A stretch of DNA of 19,669 bases from UBA11855 sp964591705. GTDB lineage: Archaea > Thermoproteota > Bathyarchaeia > Bathyarchaeales > Bathycorpusculaceae. Below, one piece after another: positions 14,809 through 19,669 of the stretch. Where the stretch lies: NCBI GenBank assembly GCA_964591705.1, contig CAZQCX010000030.1:1-19669 (forward strand), read 5' to 3'. Under the pieces are notes generated by a model. The model had not been told where the DNA came from and ran no database searches. It was given only the letters and a program-made list of their open reading frames with translations. The position numbers and the translations under genes are program-made. The first letter of the stretch is position 1. Each line of letters starts with the position of its first letter.

Positions 14809-17190
14809 CTACTTCCCTCTGCTGAACGTCTCCTGCCAACTGTGACGCAAACTGCAAGATGAGGCATTAATTGCTGTATTACCATCCAAACCGCGAATTG
14901 AGAGGCTCTGCTTTTTTGTGACTCTACCTATTTTGGAACACGTTTTTCCTCTCATCAGGTTTTCAAATGATTGCTTTGCGTTATCATGTACTTCGACAAG
15001 AAATCTACTGTTAGATTCAGCGAACAAAACAAAGTCATTTCGACTGATTTTGCTGACTGGAATTTTTTTCAAATCTAGCTCAATACCGTGTTTGCCAGCT
15101 AGCGCCATTTCTGCTGCCGCAACTGCCAATCCGCCTTCGGATAGATCGTGACAAGCTCTGACGAATCCTGAATCTATCGCTTTAGTAATCGCCTTGAATG
15201 TTCCTTTTGCTTCTTCAGCGCGAACTTTTGGAACTGTTTTGCCTATGAACCCTTTGAGTTTGTAGTATTCTGAACCGCCGAGTTCACCATAGGTTTTGCC
15301 AACAATGTAAATTGGATTTCCAGGTTCTTTGGTTTCCATCGACACTGTCAGGCGAATATCGGGAATAACGCCGATCGCTGTGATGAGCAGTGTTGGAGTT
15401 ACGGGACCGAGGGGTGACTCATTATAGAGGCTGTCTTTCCCAGAGATAAACGGAGTTTGGAATGCTGTTGCGAAATCGTAACATGCTTCGCAGGCGCGCA
15501 AGAGTGAACCAAGTCTTTCTTGTTTTTCAGGGTTCCCCCAAGTGAAGTTGTCCAGCAGGGCTATTCTTCGTCCCCCGACTGCGGCGTTGTTCCTTATGGC
15601 TTCGTCTATAGCGGATGCAGCCATCCAGTAGGTGTCGATTTTGCCGAAGTTGGGGTTCATCCCGCTTGAGATAACCAGACCTTTCTTGGAGTTTTCGAGG
15701 GGTTTGAGTACGGCGGCGTCGTTTGGCCCTGCATATTCGCCTTGCAGAGGTTTCAACACAGTGTTAGCTTTAACCTCGTGGTCGTAGGTTCGCACTACGC
15801 TTTCTTTACTTGCTATGTTTGGTGAACGCAAGAGTTGTAGCAGAGTATTGGTCAGGTTTGCGGGTTGCTGGAATGATGGTTCCTCAAAAGGAGGTTGCTC
15901 CAGTACCGCAGTTCTAACTATCTCTGGCGGCTGAAATAGAAAATCCATTTCTATGGTCGCAACGTTTTCACCTTCAAACTTTAGTCTCAAGTGGGTTTCG
16001 TCGGTGAGGGCACCAATAATATTGGTCCCGACGTCTTCTTTTTCGAAGACCTTCAGGATTTGGCTAGCGTTTTCTGGCGGTATGGTTAGCAGCATTCTTT
16101 CTTGGGATTCTGAAATGAAGATTTCCCATGGAGCTAAGTCAGAGTTTTTTAGTGGCACTTTCCCGAGTTCCACTGTGGCTCCGCAACTGAAGCGTCTCGC
16201 TGTTTCACCTATCGCGGATGATAACCCGCCGCCTCCCAAGTCGGTTATAGCTGATGCAAGTTCTTTGTTGCGGATTTCCAAGATGGCGCGTTTCAGTTTT
16301 TCCTCTTCTATGGGATCAGCAATTTGCACTGCTGGTCTGGAAACCTCTTCTGATTTCTCTGTAAGTTCTGCAGAAGCGAACGTTACACCGTGTATGCCAT
16401 CGCGTCCTGTTTTCCCGCCTGCCAAGAGGAGCAGATGACCCGGTTTGGCGTTTTTCTTGAATTTGCTCAGCGGAAGCAAACCAATGCATCCGCAATACAC
16501 GGTTACGTTTCCTGTGTAACTTTCGTCGAAGTAGATTGCGCCGTTGACTGTAGGGATCCCCATGTTGTTTCCATAGGCGCCAATTCCTGCCGTGACTCCC
16601 ATGTACACGTATTTTGGGTGTTTCATTCCAGCGGGCAATTTACTATAATCAAAATTGAGTGGCCCGAAACCGAGGACGTCGGTGCATGCGATTGGGTCTG
16701 CCCAGACGCCGAGGATGTCGCGAATCACTCCCCCTACGCCTGTAGCAGCTCCACCGAAAGGCTCGACTGCCGAGGGGTGGTTGTGTGTTTCGACCTTAAC
16801 AGCTATGCCGTAGCCTTTTTCGAAGAGGACAATTCCGGCGTTGTCTTCGAAGACCGAGTAGCACCAGCGCGGGTGGATTTCCTTTGTGGCTTTGGCGATG
16901 TAGGTTTTAAAGAGACTCTCGATTTCGCGATTCCCAATGCGTATTCTACCTTTGAATGTTTTGTGGTAGCAGTGTTCAGACCATGTCTGGGCAATCGTCT
17001 GAAGCTCAACATCGGTTGGGTTTCTGCGCTTTTCCCTGAAGTAGGCTTGAATGGTCTTCATTTCTTGGAGACTTAATGCGAGCCCCATTTCGCTGCTTAT
17101 CTCAACTAGCTGTTTGTCAGAAGCGTTTAGCAGGTTTATTTCTAGGAGATTGAGACTTGTTTTTATGCGACTGTAGAGGCTACCTGTCAT
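14809..17190 (-). CDS. purL: FGAM synthase, large subunit (small-type PurL)
   Basis: PurL converts FGAR, ATP and ammonia to FGAM. The 793-residue protein is the small form that needs separate PurS and PurQ. Motifs include TWSEHCYHKTF near residue 70, ETHNHPSAVEPFGGAATG (ATP/Mg region), DLGGGGLSSAIGETA, SGKDSLYNE, and HDLSEGGLAVAAAEMA in the second half. The frame is open upstream to 17253. The ATG at 17188-17190 is preferred because it overlaps the purS stop as ATGA and has AGGAG about 5 nt upstream. Confidence 0.96.
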   Translation of the reverse strand: MTGSLYSRIKTSLNLLEINLLNASDKQLVEISSEMGLALSLQEMKTIQAYFREKRRNPTDVELQTIAQTWSEHCYHKTFKGRIRIGNREIESLFKTYIAKATKEIHPRWCYSVFEDNAGIVLFEKGYGIAVKVETHNHPSAVEPFGGAATGVGGVIRDILGVWADPIACTDVLGFGPLNFDYSKLPAGMKHPKYVYMGVTAGIGAYGNNMGIPTVNGAIYFDESYTGNVTVYCGCIGLLPLSKFKKNAKPGHLLLLAGGKTGRDGIHGVTFASAELTEKSEEVSRPAVQIADPIEEEKLKRAILEIRNKELASAITDLGGGGLSSAIGETARRFSCGATVELGKVPLKNSDLAPWEIFISESQERMLLTIPPENASQILKVFEKEDVGTNIIGALTDETHLRLKFEGENVATIEMDFLFQPPEIVRTAVLEQPPFEEPSFQQPANLTNTLLQLLRSPNIASKESVVRTYDHEVKANTVLKPLQGEYAGPNDAAVLKPLENSKKGLVISSGMNPNFGKIDTYWMAASAIDEAIRNNAAVGGRRIALLDNFTWGNPEKQERLGSLLRACEACYDFATAFQTPFISGKDSLYNESPLGPVTPTLLITAIGVIPDIRLTVSMETKEPGNPIYIVGKTYGELGGSEYYKLKGFIGKTVPKVRAEEAKGTFKAITKAIDSGFVRACHDLSEGGLAVAAAEMALAGKHGIELDLKKIPVSKISRNDFVLFAESNSRFLVEVHDNAKQSFENLMRGKTCSKIGRVTKKQSLSIRGLDGNTAINASSCSLRHSWQETFSRGK

Positions 17191-17438
17191 CGTTGCTCCT
17201 CTACGGCAATCGTGTAGTTGTCTTTTGTCGGGTTGGTAAAGAGTTTCTTGCACATCTCTTCAGCCAAAGCTCGTGCGGCATCGGAGCACCTTGCTTCCAC
17301 AACAACGTTGTAGACTTTGCTGACGTTCACGGAGTCAACTCTGTAATTGAGTTCGCTGAGTAGTCGTGCGGTAGTCTCACCTTCAGGGTCGCTGTGACCT
17401 AGCTTGAGGCTGACTTCGATTCTGGCGCGATATTTCAT
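17187..17438 (-). CDS. purS: FGAM synthase, PurS subunit
   Basis: PurS is a small ferredoxin-like protein that bridges PurQ and PurL and helps pass ammonia. The 83 residues show RIEVSLKLGHSDPEGETTAR, the conserved DPEG turn, and YNVVVEARCSDAARALAEEMCKK split over the second half, ending in NYTIAVEE. No Shine-Dalgarno site precedes the ATG. A TATA box about 26 nt upstream implies a leaderless message. It couples to purL by ATGA. Confidence 0.94.
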   Translation of the reverse strand: MKYRARIEVSLKLGHSDPEGETTARLLSELNYRVDSVNVSKVYNVVVEARCSDAARALAEEMCKKLFTNPTKDNYTIAVEEQR

Positions 17439-17460
17439 GCGAGTAATTGCTGGCTGTTTA

Positions 17461-17468
17461 GATTTAAA
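17461..17468 (-). promoter_or_regulatory. Internal TATA box of purS-purL-purQ
   Basis: TTTAAATC on the minus strand, centred about 26 nt before the purS ATG, within the 57-nt gap after purM. Transcription would begin at or next to the start codon. Confidence 0.55.
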
Positions 17469-17495
17469 CGCTTTCGTTATTGATTTTATTGGTGA

Positions 17496-18575
17496 TTAGG
17501 CTAGCACAATCTTCTTGCTCTTGTAGTTAATCTCGATTTTTCCAGTATTGGTGATCTTTCCAATTATCTCTGGCTTGCAGCCGGTTTTTTCCAAGGTTGC
17601 TATCGCTTTTTCAGCGTCTGCTACGCCCACGATTATCGCAAAGCCCCACCCCATGTTGAAGGTCCGGAACATTTCTTCGTTTGTAATATTCAGGTTCATC
17701 TGTTGCGCAGTCTCTTGGATCACGCTGAAAATGGGTTGAGGGTCAAAATTGGTGAACTTGAAACCAATGCCGGGAGAGAAGCTGGACAGGTTGTTGAATT
17801 TCAGGTAGGCGTCTCCGGTTATGTGGACCGCGGCTTTGATGCAAACTTGTTCAGCTGTTCGAAGTAGTGGTCTTACGTAGATTTTCGTGGGCGTGAGCAC
17901 TTCATGCACGAGTTGTTTATCTAGCCCTTTGATGTTGGTTTGAGGTTCATATCTGCCGCCCCATGTTTTGAAGAGAATCTTTCGAGCCAAGGTTATGCCG
18001 TTGCTGTGTAAGCCTGAACTTCGCATGCCGATTATGGGGTCACCTGGTTTGATGTTTTTTCCAGTGATGATTTTTTCCTTTGCCACTTGGCCTATGGAGG
18101 CGATTATCATGTCGAAGCCTGCGCCTTCCCTGGTTCCTCGTAGTATCTCGGCTACGTCGCCAATTTCTCCGCTGACAACCGGGCATTCCGCCTCGTCAGC
18201 TGCTTCTGCTATGCCCTTCAACCATGCTTTGACCAGTTCAGGACTGCTGGTTTGGGTGTGAATGTTGTCTGCTATTGCGAGTGGTGTTGCTCCTGAGCGT
18301 ATTACGTCGTTGACCGCCATGGCTACAGCGTCGATGCCGATTGTGTCGTGTTTTCCTGCGAGTTGAGCAAGCAAGACCTTCGTTCCTACGCCTTCGATGA
18401 CAAAATCGATATATGTATTGGCGGTTTGTGGGAAGATGTTGCCGTAAGGTAGACGAATTATTGGACCGATGCGACTGTGTTTGTAGGTTTCCTTTAGAAG
18501 CTGCAATGCGCTCTTTGCTTCATGACGCTGTTCACGGTTTACGCCGGCATCGCTGTACGTATAGTTCTTAGGCAT
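17496..18575 (-). CDS. purM: AIR synthase (phosphoribosylformylglycinamidine cyclo-ligase)
   Basis: PurM closes the imidazole ring to give AIR, step 5. It shares the PurL ATP-binding fold. Visible blocks are VIEGVGTKVLLAQLAG, GIDAVAMAVNDVIRSGATPL, ECPVVSGEIGD, GMRSSGLHSNGITLARK, AVHITGDAYLKF and FRTFNMGWGFA. The substitution GDAYLKF for the bacterial GGG turn is, as far as I recall, usual in archaeal PurM. The frame can start at GTG 18581 or ATG 18575. GGAG and GGTG lie upstream of both, and I prefer the ATG (359 residues). It leads the minus-strand purine operon. Confidence 0.95.
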   Translation of the reverse strand: MPKNYTYSDAGVNREQRHEAKSALQLLKETYKHSRIGPIIRLPYGNIFPQTANTYIDFVIEGVGTKVLLAQLAGKHDTIGIDAVAMAVNDVIRSGATPLAIADNIHTQTSSPELVKAWLKGIAEAADEAECPVVSGEIGDVAEILRGTREGAGFDMIIASIGQVAKEKIITGKNIKPGDPIIGMRSSGLHSNGITLARKILFKTWGGRYEPQTNIKGLDKQLVHEVLTPTKIYVRPLLRTAEQVCIKAAVHITGDAYLKFNNLSSFSPGIGFKFTNFDPQPIFSVIQETAQQMNLNITNEEMFRTFNMGWGFAIIVGVADAEKAIATLEKTGCKPEIIGKITNTGKIEINYKSKKIVLA

Positions 18576-18622
18576 AGACACCAGTCTCCAGTTCTTGCTT
18601 GTTGTTGTGGTTTCTTTGTTGA

Positions 18623-18793
18623 TAACGATTTTGCCTCAAAATAGATGACTCGAAAACGCTGGTGAATCAGGTGCTAGCTGTAACATCAACAATGGAGAGA
18701 GATGTACTCGCATGGCATTGCTTTTTTTCTGGTTGGTTTCTCAAAGGCAATCATTCGAGGGAATTATTTCCATTGACCATACCTCCAGCGTAA
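18623..18793 (+). pseudogene. 3-prime remnant of an integrase gene
   Basis: The bases from 18634 match 19638 onward, inside the integrase at the window end, with one mismatch in the first 24 and about four in 32. The encoded LKIDDSKTLV corresponds to LKIDDLKTLV of the intact gene. By alignment the catalytic Tyr codon (TAC at 19636) is TGC (Cys) here, and a TAA stands three codons before it, so this copy is dead. The frame then stays open to TAA at 18791-18793 (NQVLAVTSTMERDVLA and on), which may show how the intact gene ends beyond the window. It lies in the upstream region of purM. Confidence 0.7.
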
Positions 18794-18821
18794 TAGACTG
18801 GTGATGGAAAACCATTGAACA

Positions 18822-18829
18822 CTTAAATC
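18822..18829 (+). promoter_or_regulatory. TATA box of tRNA-Gly half / integrase
   Basis: CTTAAATC centred about 27 nt before the first base of the tRNA sequence, as expected for an archaeal tRNA promoter. A second CTTAAATC at 18844-18851 is too close to serve the tRNA. Confidence 0.5.
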
Positions 18830-18853
18830 TCTCCAATTCAAGTCTTAAATCAA

Positions 18854-18893
18854 GCGGTCGTAGTCTAGTTTGGTTAGGACATCAGCCTCCCAC
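18854..18893 (+). tRNA. tRNA-Gly(CCC), 5-prime half only
   Basis: The sequence folds as a tRNA 5-prime half. It has the acceptor strand GCGGTCG, the linker TA, and a D arm GTCT / GGAC around a loop containing GG. A26 and the anticodon strand TCAGC follow, then the loop CTCCCAC with anticodon CCC at 18889-18891. Pairing partners for the anticodon, T and acceptor stems (GCTGA and CGACCGC expected) do not follow: identity ends at position 37/38 and the integrase starts 1-2 bases later. This is an attachment-site half. An intron at 37/38 cannot be fully excluded because the window ends. Confidence 0.75.
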
Positions 18894-18894
18894 A

Positions 18895-19669
18895 ATGGAC
18901 CTGACCAGTTTTAAAGAATATTTGATTGCAAAGTTTTCTAATCAGTATGCAAGGCTGCAATACAGCTATGTTTTGAAGTATAGCAGCTTAATGGATAACC
19001 CAAGCGAACTCAACAACCTGCCAGTAAGCACTAGATCAAATGTATTGAAGGCACTAATCAACCTCAGCAAATACCAAGGGCAATATGAAAACTTCAAATG
19101 CAAACTAAAAAACTATGGCATCAAATGGCAATCAGCAGACAACAGCTTCAACTCATTCCTAGCCATAATCAACAACAACCACTCAACACTAGGCAAATGG
19201 TACAAGGATGCAATGCCAATCCTGCCAGACAATGAACAACTGTATCTCAAATTTACTCTGCTAAGTGGATTGCGAAAGAATGAAGCCATACAGAGTTTCA
19301 ACCAAATAATCAGCCTCTCCAATCGTGGCAAGCTATCAGAATACTTCAATGAAGAGCTAGGAATACTAGAGCATTTCAAGTATGGAGAGATGTTTCTGCG
19401 CAATTCAAAGAATGCCTACATCACAATAATAGACAAAGAGCTAGTTCACAAAATATCCAACAGCCAAGCAGTCCACTACACAACATTGCGCAAACACATA
19501 GAGAAGAATAAACAGAGGTTGCGCATCAAAGAATTAAGAAGTTATTATGCTACTTACCTGCGAAAGAATGGAATCTTGGCTGAACTAGTGGACCTATTGC
19601 AAGGCAGAATTCCCAAATCAGTGTTTGCTAGGCATTACCTCAAAATAGATGACTTGAAAACTTTAGTGA
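18895..19669 (+). CDS. Tyrosine recombinase/integrase (3-prime end beyond window)
   Basis: The frame is open to the window edge (258 codons). The C-terminal half shows the tyrosine recombinase set in archaeal form: Arg127 in LLSGLRKNEA, a Lys-containing hairpin RNSKNAYITI, and K212/R215 in KELRSYYATYL (Lys at the usual His place). After these come GRIPKSVFARHY and the nucleophile Tyr248. The N-terminal half resembles core-binding domains of archaeal SSV/pNOB8-type integrases. The ATG at 18895 is the first start codon; the frame is open further up through the tRNA half to 18805 but without ATG or GTG. No Shine-Dalgarno is visible. The gene next to a tRNA half marks one end of an integrated plasmid- or virus-like element. 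Confidence 0.85.
   Translation, partial: MDLTSFKEYLIAKFSNQYARLQYSYVLKYSSLMDNPSELNNLPVSTRSNVLKALINLSKYQGQYENFKCKLKNYGIKWQSADNSFNSFLAIINNNHSTLGKWYKDAMPILPDNEQLYLKFTLLSGLRKNEAIQSFNQIISLSNRGKLSEYFNEELGILEHFKYGEMFLRNSKNAYITIIDKELVHKISNSQAVHYTTLRKHIEKNKQRLRIKELRSYYATYLRKNGILAELVDLLQGRIPKSVFARHYLKIDDLKTLV

Noticed and set aside
16390..17076. Plus-strand open frame of 228 codons
   Set aside because: It lies wholly antisense to purL; its composition mirrors the purL codons.
18854..19669. Very large intron at tRNA position 37/38 carrying the integrase
   Set aside because: The break site fits the canonical intron position, but the abutting tyrosine recombinase makes an attachment site far likelier; the window ends before the test is possible.
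1..19669. CRISPR arrays, rRNA genes and defence genes
   Set aside because: No spaced direct repeats, rRNA motifs, or nuclease/toxin-antitoxin signatures were seen on either strand.

Overview
The window comes from an archaeal chromosome. It carries ribosomal proteins found only in archaea and eukaryotes (L7Ae, S28e, L24e, L40e), a TFB transcription factor, Gar1, Alba, TATA boxes about 26 nt before several genes, and Shine-Dalgarno sites of the GGTG/GAGG type. The gene set (single-chain Alba, a tetrahydromethanopterin-type formyltransferase, a zinc-ribbon/coiled-coil protein) suggests a TACK-group archaeon, possibly Bathyarchaeia. That placement is inference.

Layout. 1-1060: a decayed DDE insertion sequence with two frameshifts, next to the 3-prime stub of an unidentified gene. 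1172-2002 (minus): rpl7ae-rps28e-rpl24e, tightly coupled. 2152-3379 (plus): gar1 overlapping tfb. 3519-3976: a zinc-ribbon plus coiled-coil gene whose frame is broken exactly at two tandem slippery runs. 4022-4636: a DUF116 protein. 4645-4806 (minus): rpl40e, only 53 codons. 5121-5579 (minus): an Lrp-like regulator. 5782-7964 (plus): alba, a NusA-like KH protein and aspS, closed by a palindromic T-rich terminator.

8150-18575 is a two-operon purine locus. The plus-strand operon is purF-purD-HAD phosphatase-ftr-like-pfkB. It meets, tail to tail with a 15-nt overlap, the minus-strand operon purM-purS-purL-purQ. Together they encode steps 1, 2, 4 and 5 of IMP synthesis. Step 3 (GAR formylation, PurN or PurT) has no recognisable gene here. 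Where it might be expected sits a clear homologue of formylmethanofuran:H4MPT formyltransferase, flanked by a HAD phosphatase and a PfkB kinase. This is the most interesting inference in the window. PurF also appears to start at AUA, because no ATG, GTG or TTG lies between the upstream in-frame stop and its catalytic cysteine.

18620-19669 is the end of an integrated element. The 5-prime half of a tRNA-Gly(CCC) gene, with its promoter, stops in the anticodon loop. The next base or two begins a tyrosine recombinase gene that runs off the window. Left of the tRNA half lies the 3-prime remnant of a second, closely related integrase gene, so the site has probably been used more than once.
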